A stretch of 64,000 nt of DNA from Williamsia serinedens (GCF_024171725.1 NZ_JAMTCG010000004.1:1-64000), one strand, 5' to 3'; positions 49,330 to 59,120 are shown, numbered from the stretch's first letter. Notes: generated by a model from the sequence alone, not told the origin. A program made the numbers and translations.

Positions 49330-50466
49330 ATGCCGGTCCGTCCCGGACGCGCACGCGTCACACTCGCCGCGGTGGGTGCCGTGGTGCTGATGCTGACCGC
49401 GGGCTGCGCCGACTTCGGCGCCCAAGACCGCGAACGAGCCGCCGGGCCGTTCAGCTCCGAGACGCTCACCCCCGCCGCACCGTCGCCGACCGAACCGTCG
49501 CAGCCGCCGACGAGTGACGGCCCGCCGCCGAGCGGACCCTGCGTCGACCCCGACCCCGCGGTCATCGCCACCTGTCTCGACGCCACCAGCTCGGTCATGG
49601 TCGGCGACGACCAGGGCGAGTCGACGATCGTGGCCGAGCGCACCACCGGAAAGATCATCCTGACCGCGCGCAACGCCCCGAAGAAGGTCGTGGCGCAGTT
49701 CGACGTCGACGCCTCGGGGGACGGCGGACTGCTCGACTTCGCGATGTCACCCACCTACGACCAGGACCGGCTCGTCTACGCCCTCGTGTCCACGGCCGGC
49801 GACAACCGCGTCGTGCGCATCGCCCCCGGAGACGTCGCCAAGCCGATCCTCACCGGGATCCCGCGCGCCGCGACGGGCAACGTCGGGTCGATCCGCTTCC
49901 GTTCGCCGGGCGAGCTGTTGGTGGCGACGGGCAGTACCGGGGACCCGGCCGCTGCCGCCGACCCGAGCTCGCTGGCCGGGAAGTTGCTGTCGGTGACGGA
50001 CCTGGACTCCGGGTCGACGGCACGCCCCCGCATCCTGGCGTCGGGGCTGGGGACGAACGCCACCATCTGCGCGAACGTGTCGAGCGGTCGGCTGTACCTG
50101 ACCGACCGCGCACCCACCGCCGACCGGCTCCAGATCATCGACCCGTCGGGCGGGCTGCGTCCGCTGTGGACCTGGCCCGACCGCCCGGGGGTGTCGGGGT
50201 GCGCGGCCGCCGGCGGGAGTGTCCTGGTGTCCGAGGCCGGACGGCAGCGGGTGGAGTTGCTCGGGGAGCCGACGCGGCAGAACCCGACGGTCACTCCCCC
50301 GGTGACGGTGCTCGAGCGCCGCTACGGGGTGCTCGGACGGATGGACGCGACGCCGTCGGGGCTGTTCCAGGTGGGGACGCTGAACAAGCAGTCGGGACGG
50401 CCCGTCGCCACCGACGACCGCGTCGTCCGCTTCCTCCCGCCGAACGGTTCACAGAGCCGGGTCTGA
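49330..50466 (+). CDS. LppZ-like lipoprotein with sugar-dehydrogenase-type beta-propeller
   Basis: A 378-residue exported lipoprotein. The signal ends in a lipobox (VVLMLTAGC, Cys near residue 26), followed by a Pro/Ser-rich linker and a beta-propeller like that of PQQ-type glucose/sorbosone dehydrogenases (GGLLDFAMSPTYDQDRLVYA, GSIRFRSPGELLVATGS). Key quinone-binding residues cannot be confirmed from sequence alone. Position matches Rv3006 (lppZ). Confidence 0.85.
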   Translation: MPVRPGRARVTLAAVGAVVLMLTAGCADFGAQDRERAAGPFSSETLTPAAPSPTEPSQPPTSDGPPPSGPCVDPDPAVIATCLDATSSVMVGDDQGESTIVAERTTGKIILTARNAPKKVVAQFDVDASGDGGLLDFAMSPTYDQDRLVYALVSTAGDNRVVRIAPGDVAKPILTGIPRAATGNVGSIRFRSPGELLVATGSTGDPAAAADPSSLAGKLLSVTDLDSGSTARPRILASGLGTNATICANVSSGRLYLTDRAPTADRLQIIDPSGGLRPLWTWPDRPGVSGCAAAGGSVLVSEAGRQRVELLGEPTRQNPTVTPPVTVLERRYGVLGRMDATPSGLFQVGTLNKQSGRPVATDDRVVRFLPPNGSQSRV

Positions 50467-50502
50467 GCGGCGACTCCCCTAGCCGAGCCTGCCCACACCC
50501 AC

Positions 50503-50565
50503 CGCCGAGCGGGCAGTCGATGTCGTCGAGCGTGCACTCGATCTCGCCGAGCGTGCAGTTGTCGG
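50503..50565. repeat. 21-bp tandem repeat, three copies
   Basis: Units begin at 50503, 50524 and 50545 with consensus cgccgagcgtgcagtcgatg. The core CGCCGAGCGTGC is close to the complement of the 22-bp unit that follows at 50586, so the two arrays face each other. Confidence 0.8.
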
Positions 50566-50585
50566 CTTGTCGAAGGGATCTGGTG

Positions 50586-50710
50586 CACGGTCGGCGAGGC
50601 GTTTCGGCACGCTGGGCGGCCATCATCGGCACGGTCGGCGAGGTGCTTTGGCACGGTCGACGCGGCGTTTCGGCACGGTCGGCGCGGTGTTCCGGCACGG
50701 TCGGCGAGGG
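50586..50710. repeat. 22-bp tandem repeat, five copies plus a partial
   Basis: Units start at 50586, 50608, 50630, 50652, 50674 and 50696 (partial) with consensus cacggtcggcgaggcgtttc+gg; the second copy is the most diverged. It fills the gap between two convergent genes. Rotated, the unit tttcggcacggtcggcgag matches the 22-bp unit at 36967. Confidence 0.9.
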
Positions 50711-50719
50711 ACCGTCGCG

Positions 50720-52357
50720 TCAGTGGGTGATGGCCTTCTCGGCGCCGACACCGGTGAGGGAGCGCACCTCCATCTCGGCCTGCCGGGCACGGTCCTCGGT
50801 GTCCGACGACGTCCAGGTACCGATCGCCCCGGCCAGGAACGCGAGCGGGATGGACACGATGCCGGGGTTGGACAGCGGGAACCAGGCGATGTCGATGCTG
50901 GTGATCATCGCCGTCGACGACCCCGTGACGGCCGGCGAGAACACGATGAGCACGACCGTCGAGATCAGACCGCCGTACATGCTCCACAGCGCACCGCGGG
51001 TGGTGAACCGCCGCCAGAACAGCGAGTACAGGATCGTCGGGAGGTTCGCCGCCGCGGCGACGGCGAACGCCAGCGCGACGAGGAACGCGATGTTCTGTCC
51101 GTTGGCGAGGATGCCGAGGCCGATCGCGACCAGCCCGATCACCACCGCGGCGACGCGGGAGACCCGGACCTGTTCCTTCTCGTCGACGTCCCCCTTCTTG
51201 ATGACCGACGCGTAGATGTCGTGGGCGAACGACGCGGACGCCGTGATGGTCAGCCCTGCGACCACGGCCAGGATCGTCGCGAACGCCACCGCCGAGATGA
51301 TGCCGAGCAGGATCACCCCGCCGAGCTCGAACGCCAGCAGCGGCGCGGCCGCGTTCTGCCCGCCGGCCGCGGCCAGGATGCGGTCGGGCCCGACGATCGC
51401 CGCGGCGCCGTACCCGAGCACCAGCGTGAAGAGGTAGAACGCGCCGATGAGCGCGATCGCCCACACCACGCTGCGCCGCGCGTCGCGGGCGGTCGGCACC
51501 GTGTAGAACCGCATCAGCACATGCGGCAGGCCCGCGGTGCCGAGCACCAGGGCGAGACCCAGCGACACGAAGTTCAGCTGACTCTGCCACGACCCGCCGT
51601 ACTGGGCACCCGGCGCGAGAACGTCACGGGCGGCGACCTTCTCCGACGACGACCCCGCGACCATCGACTGCGCGTCGGCGAGCATCCCGGAGAAGTCGAA
51701 GCCGAACTTCACCAGCACCATGACCGTCATCAGTGCAGCGCCCGCGATCAGCAGGGCCGCCTTGATGATCTGCACCCAGGTGGTGCCCTTCATGCCGCCG
51801 ACGAGGACGTAGACGATCATCAACACCCCGACGACGGCGATGACGACCGACTGCCCGGCGCGGTCGGAGATGTCGAGCAGCAGCGCGACGAGACCGCCCG
51901 CACCGGCCATCTGCGCGAGCAGGTAGAACAACGACACCGCCAGCGTCGTGACCGCCGCCGCCGTGCGGACGGGCCGCTCGCGCAGTCGGAAGCTGAGCAC
52001 GTCGGCCATCGTGAACTTGCCTGTGTTGCGGAGCATCTCGGCCACGAGCAGCAGTGCGACCAGCCAGGCGACGAGGAATCCGATCGAGTACAGGAACCCG
52101 TCGTAGCCGTAGACCGCGATGGCCCCGGCGATGCCGAGGAAGCTGGCCGCCGACAGGTAGTCGCCGGCGATCGCGACGCCGTTCTGCGGACCGGAGAACG
52201 CACGACCGCCGGTGAAGAAGTCCGCCGCGGTGGCGTTGTTGCGGCTCGCGCGCACGACCACCACGAGGGTGACGACGACGAACAGTCCGAAGATGGCGAT
52301 GTTGGCCGCGGGGTTGCCGACGGTCTCGCCGGCCGCGGTGATCAGGGTGTCGCTCAT
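50720..52357 (-). CDS. Sodium:solute symporter for acetate/monocarboxylates (ActP/MctC-like)
   Basis: A 545-residue SSS-family transporter with about 13 helices. Typical motifs are FFTGGRAFSGPQNGVAIAGDYLSAASFLG near the start and LNFVSLGLALVLGTAGLPHVLMRF in the middle. Members import acetate, propionate or pyruvate with sodium or protons. ATG 52357 overlaps the stop of the DUF485 gene, the standard yjcH-actP pairing. Confidence 0.92.
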   Translation of the reverse strand: MSDTLITAAGETVGNPAANIAIFGLFVVVTLVVVVRASRNNATAADFFTGGRAFSGPQNGVAIAGDYLSAASFLGIAGAIAVYGYDGFLYSIGFLVAWLVALLLVAEMLRNTGKFTMADVLSFRLRERPVRTAAAVTTLAVSLFYLLAQMAGAGGLVALLLDISDRAGQSVVIAVVGVLMIVYVLVGGMKGTTWVQIIKAALLIAGAALMTVMVLVKFGFDFSGMLADAQSMVAGSSSEKVAARDVLAPGAQYGGSWQSQLNFVSLGLALVLGTAGLPHVLMRFYTVPTARDARRSVVWAIALIGAFYLFTLVLGYGAAAIVGPDRILAAAGGQNAAAPLLAFELGGVILLGIISAVAFATILAVVAGLTITASASFAHDIYASVIKKGDVDEKEQVRVSRVAAVVIGLVAIGLGILANGQNIAFLVALAFAVAAAANLPTILYSLFWRRFTTRGALWSMYGGLISTVVLIVFSPAVTGSSTAMITSIDIAWFPLSNPGIVSIPLAFLAGAIGTWTSSDTEDRARQAEMEVRSLTGVGAEKAITH

Positions 52358-52728
52358 CGGGTGCCCTCCATCTGCTCGCGGATCGCCGTCGCGCGCGGAT
52401 CGATCTCCCGGTTGGCGTAGCGGACGTACAGACCCGTGATGAGGAAGGTCGTGACGAACTGCGCGAGCCCCAGCAGCAGCCCGATGTTGACGGTGCCGGC
52501 GACCTGCGTCGCCATGAAGTCGTGCGCGTAGGCGCCGAGCAGCACATAGGCGAGGTACCAGGTCAGGAAGGCCACCGCCATCGGGAAGACGAACCTGCGC
52601 AGTCGGTGCTTGAGCTCGGCGAACTCCGGGCTCGCCTGGACGGCGACGAACTCCTCGGGCGTGGGGACATGGGGGACGTGCGGGTCCGGCTCGCCGGTCG
52701 GGCGCGCGGACTGCGTCTCGCTGGACAT
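52354..52728 (-). CDS. DUF485 small membrane protein (YjcH-like)
   Basis: A 124-residue protein with two membrane helices (FPMAVAFLTWYLAYVLLGAY and IGLLLGLAQFVTTFLITGLY) that marks acetate symporter operons. Its role is probably to assist the symporter. A perfect GGAGGAGA precedes the ATG. Confidence 0.92.
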   Translation of the reverse strand: MSSETQSARPTGEPDPHVPHVPTPEEFVAVQASPEFAELKHRLRRFVFPMAVAFLTWYLAYVLLGAYAHDFMATQVAGTVNIGLLLGLAQFVTTFLITGLYVRYANREIDPRATAIREQMEGTR

Positions 52729-52847
52729 CGTTCTCCTCCGATTCGACCGTGTGGGTCGGATCGGACGCTAGCGGCAACGACGGTCACGAAGGGGACGAAT
52801 GCGACATTTCGTGTTCGGGCCGTGCCCTACCGGACGGTAGCCGTCGA

Positions 52848-54350
52848 TCAGCTGCAGGCAGCGATGACGAGTTCTTTCACTCGCGCCGGATCTGCTTGTC
52901 CGCGTGTGGCTTTCATGACATCACCGACGATCTTGCCCGCCGCGGCGACCTTGCCGCCACGGATCTTCTCGGCGATGTCGGGGTTCGCTGCGAGCGCCTC
53001 GTCGACCGCCTTCTGCAGCGCGGAGTCGTCGCGGACGACCTCCAGCCCCCGGTCGGCGACGATCTGCGCGGGCTCGCCCTCGCCGTCGAGGACTGCCACG
53101 GCGACCTGCTGGGCGAGCTTCGTCGTCAGCTTCCCCTCGTCGACGAGCGCGACGATCTCGGCGACCTGCCCGGGTGTGATGGCGAGTCCGTCGAGTTCGA
53201 CGCCACGCGTGTTGGCCTGCTGCGCGAGGAAACTCACCCACCACCCGCGTGCGGCCTCGGGACTCGCACCGGCGTCGACGGTCGCGATCACGAGGTCCAC
53301 GGCACCGACGTTCACGAGGTCACGCATGACCTCGTCGGAGACGCCCCACTCGGACTGGATGCGCGCGCGACGCACCCACGGCAGCTCCGGCAGGGTCCCG
53401 CGCAGGCTCTCGATCCAGTCGGCGTCGGGGCGGACGGGGGCCAGGTCGGGTTCGGGGAAGTAGCGGTAGTCCTCGGCGGTCTCCTTGCGTCGACCGGCCG
53501 AGGTGGTGCCGTCGGACTCGTGGAAGTGCCGCGTCTCCTGGACGATCTCGCCGCCGGCGGCCAGGATCGCCGCCTGTCGCCGCATCTCGTACCGGACGGC
53601 GACCTCGACGCTCTTCAGCGAGTTGACGTTCTTGGTCTCGGTCCGGGTCCCGAACTCGGTCGCGTCCTTGCGCATCAGCGACACGTTCGCGTCGCACCGC
53701 AGTGAGCCCTGGTCCATCCGGACGTCGGAGACGCCGGTGGCGCGCAACAGATCCCGCAACGCGGTCACGTACGCGCGGGCGACCTCCGGTGCACGCTCAC
53801 CAGCGCCCTCGATGGGCCGCGTGACGATCTCGACCAGGGGCACACCGGCGCGGTTGTAGTCGAGCAGGGAGTGACTCGCGCCGTGGATCCGGCCGCTGCC
53901 GCCGATGTGCAGCGACTTGCCGGTGTCCTCCTCCATGTGCGCGCGCTCGATCTCGACGCGCCAGGTGGTCCCGTCGCCCAGCACCACGTCGAGATGCCCG
54001 TCGTACGCGATCGGCTCGTCGTACTGCGAGATCTGGTAGTTCTTCGGCTGGTCGGGATAGAAGTAGTTCTTGCGGGCGAACTGGCTCGACGGCCGGATGG
54101 AGCAGTTCAGGGCCAGGCCGATCCGGATGGCCGACTCGATGGCCGCGGCGTTCGCGACCGGCAGCGATCCCGGCAGGCCGATGCAGACCGGGCACACCTG
54201 GGTGTTGGGCTCGGCCCCGAACGCGGTGGGGCACCCGCAGAACATCTTGGTGCGCGTGCCGAGTTCGACGTGGACCTCGAGGCCCATCACGGGGTCGAAC
54301 CCGGCCACGACGTCGTCGTAGTCCATCAGGTCGGCGGTGGGCGCGGTCAT
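52848..54350 (-). CDS. gatB: Aspartyl/glutamyl-tRNA amidotransferase subunit B
   Basis: A 500-residue subunit that phosphorylates Glu-tRNA-Gln (and possibly Asp-tRNA-Asn) before amidation. [18 protein letters not shown] with zinc-binding Cys and [32 protein letters not shown], and a C-terminal YqeY-like helical domain are seen. The ATG has TAAACT six bases upstream. Unlike in M. tuberculosis, extra genes separate it from gatA. Confidence 0.97.
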   Translation of the reverse strand: MTAPTADLMDYDDVVAGFDPVMGLEVHVELGTRTKMFCGCPTAFGAEPNTQVCPVCIGLPGSLPVANAAAIESAIRIGLALNCSIRPSSQFARKNYFYPDQPKNYQISQYDEPIAYDGHLDVVLGDGTTWRVEIERAHMEEDTGKSLHIGGSGRIHGASHSLLDYNRAGVPLVEIVTRPIEGAGERAPEVARAYVTALRDLLRATGVSDVRMDQGSLRCDANVSLMRKDATEFGTRTETKNVNSLKSVEVAVRYEMRRQAAILAAGGEIVQETRHFHESDGTTSAGRRKETAEDYRYFPEPDLAPVRPDADWIESLRGTLPELPWVRRARIQSEWGVSDEVMRDLVNVGAVDLVIATVDAGASPEAARGWWVSFLAQQANTRGVELDGLAITPGQVAEIVALVDEGKLTTKLAQQVAVAVLDGEGEPAQIVADRGLEVVRDDSALQKAVDEALAANPDIAEKIRGGKVAAAGKIVGDVMKATRGQADPARVKELVIAACS

Positions 54351-54356
54351 CCCGCC

Positions 54357-54362
54357 AGTTTA
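54357..54362 (-). promoter_or_regulatory. -10 box TAAACT of gatB
   Basis: TAAACT ends six bases before the ATG at 54350 with no ribosome site, giving gatB its own leaderless promoter despite separation from gatCA. Confidence 0.55.
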
Positions 54363-54484
54363 GGTGCCGCCGCCCACCGCGCCGATTCGGACCTTCCGGT
54401 CTTTACCCAGAGAAATGACCTCGTGCGTGATGGACTTCTCCGAACGCCGGCCGCGGGGGTTGGCCGAGTCGAACGGGGGACGCG

Positions 54485-56710
54485 ATGCGGGCAGCCGTCA
54501 TGCGGATGACGAGCGGGAGGACCGTCGCAGCGGTCGTCGGGGCGGCGATCCTCGCCACCGGCGTGACCACCGCCGCGACACACGACCACACCCGGACGAC
54601 GCTGCCCACGAGCGTCCCCGGATGGGCCCACCCCGCCGCGCTCGTGGGCTCGGCCCCGGTCGACGAGACCGTGCACGCCCGGGTCTACCTGCCCTGGCGT
54701 GACCCCGCCGGGCTCGCCGCGCTCACCCGGGCGGTGAGCACACCGGGCAGCGTCGGGTACGGACGGTTCCTCACCCCGGCACAGTTCCGCGAGCGGTTCG
54801 CGCCGAGCCCGTCCGACGTGGCGCGGGTCCGGGACTGGGTGCGGCGCGGTGGCCTCCGCGTCGTCGAGACCTCCGACGACGGCCAGTACGTCGCCGTCGA
54901 GGGCACGGTGGCACAGGCGCAGCGGACCTTCTCGACCACGCTCGGCCGCTACCACGCCTTCGGCACCACGCTGCGCGCGCCCGAGACCGCACCGTCGGTG
55001 CCGGCGTCACTCGCCCACGTGGTCAGCGCGATCGTCGGCCTCGACGACGGCACGCAGGCCCGGCCCCTCGCCTCGCCTCCGAACGAGACCCCGTCGGGTG
55101 TCACGCCGGCGAAGGTCGCCGACCCCGGCGTCGGGTTCCGGCAGGGCACACCGTGTTCCACCTCCTGGGGCGAGAAGACCGTCACCCTGCCGCAGCCGAT
55201 CGCGGGCAGCACCGAGAAGCCGCTCGCGCCGTGCGGGTACACACCCGCCCAGGTGCGGGGGCTCTACGGACTGGGCAGCGGCGACACCGGTGCCGGACAG
55301 ACCGTCGCCTTCGTCGGCGCCAACGCGTCCCCCACGATCGTCGCCGACGTCACCCAGTACTCCCGGCTGCACAACCTGCCCGATCCGCAGATCAGCCAGA
55401 TGGTGCCGCCGGGCATCTACCAGCGACCGACGACGCCGAAGAACGACCCCGGCTCCTTCTTCGGGGAGCAGACGCTCGACGCCGAGGCGATCCACACGAC
55501 GGCGCCGGGCGCGAAGCTGCTCTACGTCGCGTCGTCCAACGCGGGTCAGGACTTCGACCGCAGCGTGAAATTCGTCGTCGACAGGCACCTCGCCCCGATC
55601 CTGTCGATCTCGTACGGGTTCTCCGGCGAGACCGTCCCGCAGGGGTTCGTGAACAGCCTGAACGCGATCTTCGCGCAGGCCGTGGCGACCGGCGTCGGCG
55701 TCTTCGTGTCCAGCGGCGACGACGGCGACAACGCGAGCACGCTGGGGAAGACGGCCGTCGACTTCTACGCCAACACCCCGAACGTCACCGCCGTCGGCGG
55801 CACGTCGGCCGCGATCGTCCGCGGATCGGGCGGTTCGGTGTTCACCCCGGGCGGCGCGCCGGCCGCGGTCCCCGCGCAGTCGTCGGTGTCCGGTGGCGGG
55901 ATCTACGGCATCGACGATCCGAACAACGCTGTGAACAAGCCCGGTTGGACGCGGGCGTTCGAGGTGGGCTGGCAGACCGGCGTCACCGCCGCGACGGGGA
56001 CGCTGAGTCCCGCGCCCACCGGGACGGCTCCGCCCACCGCGACGCGGTACACCTTCGCCGGGACCCTCGACCCCGGCGCGCCCGCCTTCGGCGGTGGCGG
56101 TGGTGGCGGCGTCAGCGCGGTCTTCCCCCAGCCGAGCTACCAGCAGGGCATCACCGACTCCGCCCGCGACGGCTCGTCGGGGGCCGCGGGCACGACCGGC
56201 CGCGCGGTTCCCGACATCTCCGCCCTCGCCGACCCGAACACCGGCTTCCTCGTCGGACAGACCCAGCGCTTCCCCGACGGCACCTACTACGACGAGTACC
56301 GCATCGGTGGCACGTCGTTGGCCGCGCCGCTCATCGCGGGGATGGCGGCGGTGGCGAACCAGCGGGCGGGACGCGATCTCGGGTTCCTCAACCCGCGGAT
56401 CTACGCCGTGTACCGCCAGGCGGCGGGCACGCTGTACGACGTCGACGCGGCCGACCTGTCGAGCTCGGCCGAGTTCGGCAGCACCCCGGCGGTGTTCCGC
56501 GTGAACTTCACCGACGGTGTGTCCGCGGCGGGTGGCCGGACCTACAGCGTTCGCACCCTGGAGACGGCGAACCAGAGCCTGCGGTCGGTGCGCGGGTACG
56601 ACACCGCGACCGGCGTCGGGACCCCACGCGACCCGACGTTCCTGTCGGCCCTCGGGACCGTGACCCCGCTGCCGTTCACCCCCGACTCGAAGTCACCGAA
56701 GGTGCGCTGA
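54485..56710 (+). CDS. Secreted S53 family serine-carboxyl peptidase (sedolisin-like)
   Basis: A 741-residue exported protease. After a signal sequence (VAAVVGAAILATGVTTAA) comes an activation pro-domain (about 40-190, with VYLPWRDPAGLAALTRAVS and YGRFLTPAQFRERFAPS). The catalytic set is Glu and Asp in GEQTLDAEAIH (about 328 and 332), Asp in SSGDDGDN (about 411) and Ser in GGTSLAAPLIAG (about 611); a Gly-rich loop (GGGGGGGVS) precedes. S53 enzymes act in acid conditions. ATG 54485 is one of three close starts. Confidence 0.92.
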   Translation: MRAAVMRMTSGRTVAAVVGAAILATGVTTAATHDHTRTTLPTSVPGWAHPAALVGSAPVDETVHARVYLPWRDPAGLAALTRAVSTPGSVGYGRFLTPAQFRERFAPSPSDVARVRDWVRRGGLRVVETSDDGQYVAVEGTVAQAQRTFSTTLGRYHAFGTTLRAPETAPSVPASLAHVVSAIVGLDDGTQARPLASPPNETPSGVTPAKVADPGVGFRQGTPCSTSWGEKTVTLPQPIAGSTEKPLAPCGYTPAQVRGLYGLGSGDTGAGQTVAFVGANASPTIVADVTQYSRLHNLPDPQISQMVPPGIYQRPTTPKNDPGSFFGEQTLDAEAIHTTAPGAKLLYVASSNAGQDFDRSVKFVVDRHLAPILSISYGFSGETVPQGFVNSLNAIFAQAVATGVGVFVSSGDDGDNASTLGKTAVDFYANTPNVTAVGGTSAAIVRGSGGSVFTPGGAPAAVPAQSSVSGGGIYGIDDPNNAVNKPGWTRAFEVGWQTGVTAATGTLSPAPTGTAPPTATRYTFAGTLDPGAPAFGGGGGGGVSAVFPQPSYQQGITDSARDGSSGAAGTTGRAVPDISALADPNTGFLVGQTQRFPDGTYYDEYRIGGTSLAAPLIAGMAAVANQRAGRDLGFLNPRIYAVYRQAAGTLYDVDAADLSSSAEFGSTPAVFRVNFTDGVSAAGGRTYSVRTLETANQSLRSVRGYDTATGVGTPRDPTFLSALGTVTPLPFTPDSKSPKVR

Positions 56711-56816
56711 CGGCTCCGGGCCGATCCCCGGGTGAACCCTGATGCCGCCGCCGGCGGGCGTGTCTACCGTCGGCGGGACGCGGCCGAGAAGCGGCCACCG
56801 TCCCCTCAGGAGCGTC

Positions 56817-57029
56817 ATGAACCAGCCCGCGTACGGCTCACAGGTCCCCCAGCGCCGACTGCGCAGGTCGTCCACCGACAAGTGGTTCGGCGGCGTGTGC
56901 GGCGGACTCGCGCAACGATTCGGGCTCAGCAGCGGCCTGGTGCGCCTGCTGTTCGTCCTGTCGATCGTGCTCCCCGGCCCGCAGGTGCTGATCTATCTGC
57001 TGCTGTGGGTCGTGATCCCCCGCGGCTGA
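56817..57029 (+). CDS. PspC-domain membrane protein
   Basis: A 70-residue protein with a PspC domain (KWFGGVCGGLAQRFGL, then one transmembrane helix LLFVLSIVLPGPQVLIYLLL). Full PspC proteins sense envelope stress; short ones like this may be simple membrane sensors. A CAGGAG site lies five bases before the ATG. It is convergent with pfkA. Confidence 0.88.
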   Translation: MNQPAYGSQVPQRRLRRSSTDKWFGGVCGGLAQRFGLSSGLVRLLFVLSIVLPGPQVLIYLLLWVVIPRG

Positions 57030-57037
57030 GGATCTCC

Positions 57038-58069
57038 TCACCCGAAGATGATCCGCACCTCCTGGTACTGATCCATCGGGACCGACTTGTGGGCGGCCAG
57101 CGCCTCGTCGAACGCGACGCGGACGATGTCGGTGCCGCGCAGCGCGACCATCTTCCCCCAGTCGCGGTCGGCCACCATGTCGGTCACCGCCATACCCAGC
57201 CGGGTCGCGAGCACGCGGTCGAACCCCGTGGGTGACCCGCCCCGCTGGATGTGACCGAGAACGGTTGCGCGCGTCTCGATCCCGGTGCGGCTCTCGATCA
57301 TCGGCGCCAGCACCTCCGCGATCCCGCCGAGGCGGGGGCGGTTGAACCCGTCGAGTCCCTTCGTCGAGTGCGCCTCGTCCATGTCCGGCAGACGGAATCC
57401 CTCGGCGACGACGACCATCGGGGACCGACCGCGGTTCTGCACACTGCTCACCCACGCGCAGATCTGGTCGAGGCTCTCCGGCTGCTCGGGGATGAGGATC
57501 GCGTGCGCGCCCCCGGCGATCCCCGAGTACAGGGCGATCCACCCGGCGTGCCGCCCCATCACCTCGAGCACCATGCAGCGCTTGTGGGAGTTGCCGGTGG
57601 TGCGCAACCGGTCGATGGCCTCGGTGGCGATCTCGACGGCCGTGTCGAAGCCGAACGTGTAGTCGGTCGCGTCGAGGTCGTTGTCGATGGTCTTCGGCAC
57701 GCCGACGATGTTCACGCCCTCGCCGTGCAGTCGCTTCGACGCCGACGCGGTGCCCTCGCCCCCGATGGCGATGACGCCGTCGAGCGAGAGATCGGCGATG
57801 GTGCGCCGGACCGCGTCGATCCCGCCGTTCGGCTCCGAGTACGGGCCGACGCGACTCGTGCCGAGAATGGTGCCGCCCTCGTGGGAGAGACCGCGGACGG
57901 AACTGCGGTCCAGCGGCATGACGTCGTTCTCGATCAACCCGCGCCACCCGTCGCGGAAGCCGAAGAACTGCTGACCGTGGACGGTCTCCCCCTTGAGCAC
58001 GGCCCCGCGGATCACCGCGTTGAGGCCGGGGCAGTCCCCGCCCGAGGTCAGGATGCCGAACCTGGTCAC
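57038..58069 (-). CDS. pfkA: 6-phosphofructokinase
   Basis: A 343-residue enzyme that phosphorylates fructose 6-phosphate. Motifs are FGILTSGGDCPGLNAVIRG, IAIGGEGTASASK (donor loop, Gly-Glu form as in actinobacterial PfkA), PKTIDNDLDATDYTFGFDTA with catalytic Asp, and VEVMGRHAGWIA as LEVMGRHAGWIALYSG. ATP versus pyrophosphate use cannot be settled from these motifs, but actinobacterial relatives of this type are ATP enzymes or mixed. GTG 58069 has GGAAGGACGG upstream. Confidence 0.95.
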   Translation of the reverse strand: MTRFGILTSGGDCPGLNAVIRGAVLKGETVHGQQFFGFRDGWRGLIENDVMPLDRSSVRGLSHEGGTILGTSRVGPYSEPNGGIDAVRRTIADLSLDGVIAIGGEGTASASKRLHGEGVNIVGVPKTIDNDLDATDYTFGFDTAVEIATEAIDRLRTTGNSHKRCMVLEVMGRHAGWIALYSGIAGGAHAILIPEQPESLDQICAWVSSVQNRGRSPMVVVAEGFRLPDMDEAHSTKGLDGFNRPRLGGIAEVLAPMIESRTGIETRATVLGHIQRGGSPTGFDRVLATRLGMAVTDMVADRDWGKMVALRGTDIVRVAFDEALAAHKSVPMDQYQEVRIIFG

Positions 58070-58167
58070 GTCGTGGCCGTCCTTCCGGTGGCGGTGTGGT
58101 CCACCCAAACCTAGGTAACGCGCCGTGACCCTGCTCGCCTCGCGGGCCTCCGATGCCAGTGGACGCG

Positions 58168-58173
58168 TAACCT
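58168..58173 (+). promoter_or_regulatory. -10 box TAACCT of the phospholipase-like gene
   Basis: TAACCT ends six bases before the GTG at 58180 without a ribosome site. Confidence 0.45.
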
Positions 58174-58179
58174 CGACCG

Positions 58180-59052
58180 GTGCGAGACGGCAGAGTGCAA
58201 CGCGTGCGGTTGCGGCTGTGGCGTGCCCTCACCGTCGCGCTCATGATCGCCGCGGGCCTGGTGGTCGCCTCGGTCGCGACCACCGCGTCCGCGCAGAGCA
58301 CCGTCCCGACCACGGACTCGTCCGCGGTGGTCGACGCCTCCGGCGCCACGGTCTCGGGCGGTCCCGCGCTCCCCCGCGACGCCGGCCGCGGCACCCCGAC
58401 GGGACGGGCGATCGCCGCGCTCGTCGGACCGGACCCCCGCTCGGCCACCCCCCTCGTCCCGGCCGGGTTCGCCGAGGCGATGGGCTACGTGCCCGTGGTC
58501 GACGACGGCGTGCCCGCGAACCCGTTCGGGGGTTGCTCGTCGCCGATCGCGTTGCCCGCCGCCTTCGACGCGCCGTGCAAGACCCACGACCTCGGCTACG
58601 ACCTGCTGCGGTTCAGCGCGCTCACCGGCACCGTCCAGGGTCCGTGGGCGCGCGAGGCACTCGACGCCCAGCTCGTCCGGCGGGTCGACGCGGAGTGCGC
58701 CGTCGGGGACGAGACGTGCCGCACCGCAGCCGAACTCGTGCGCGCCGGCGTGCGTACCAACTCGCACCGTCAGGACGAGGGCGTCCCGGTGGTCGAGACA
58801 CCCGCGCAGATCGCCCGCTCCGTGGTCCGGCTGCTCTGGATACCGGTGGAGCGGGTCGCCGACGCCGTGGGGACGCCCGCCGGCCGGGCGATCACCGCCG
58901 CAGTGCTGGTCTGGGCGCTGGTGGGGGTGTGGCGCGGTTCCCGGGGGCCGTCGGGCGGGCTGCCGACCCTGCCGCCGGTGCCACCGCTGCCCCACCTGCG
59001 ACGGCCTCGGACCGGCCTCACGACTCGACGGACGACCACGACGAGGGCTTGA
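58180..59052 (+). CDS. Exported prokaryotic phospholipase A2-like protein
   Basis: A 290-residue protein with a signal peptide (LTVALMIAAGLVVASVATTA), a Ser/Thr-rich linker and a core containing FDAPCKTHDLGYDLLRF at about residues 128-144. CxxHDxxYD is the catalytic motif of bacterial phospholipase A2 (His-Asp dyad). Two cysteines in CAVGDETC may pair. A second hydrophobic helix (about 246-262, ITAAVLVWALVGVW) followed by a basic tail would anchor the protein in the membrane. The calcium loop of animal enzymes is not recognisable. Activity is inferred. Confidence 0.78.
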   Translation: MRDGRVQRVRLRLWRALTVALMIAAGLVVASVATTASAQSTVPTTDSSAVVDASGATVSGGPALPRDAGRGTPTGRAIAALVGPDPRSATPLVPAGFAEAMGYVPVVDDGVPANPFGGCSSPIALPAAFDAPCKTHDLGYDLLRFSALTGTVQGPWAREALDAQLVRRVDAECAVGDETCRTAAELVRAGVRTNSHRQDEGVPVVETPAQIARSVVRLLWIPVERVADAVGTPAGRAITAAVLVWALVGVWRGSRGPSGGLPTLPPVPPLPHLRRPRTGLTTRRTTTTRA

Positions 59053-59120
59053 CCGATCACGTGTCTGGACTAGTGTCTAGGCGGATGACCACTGCGGTCG
59101 TCGCGTGAGGAGGTCCTGCG

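Noticed and set aside
50586-50710. CRISPR array
   Set aside because: The units are head-to-tail without unique spacers, and no cas genes are nearby. The same applies to 22497-22631 and 36923-36988.
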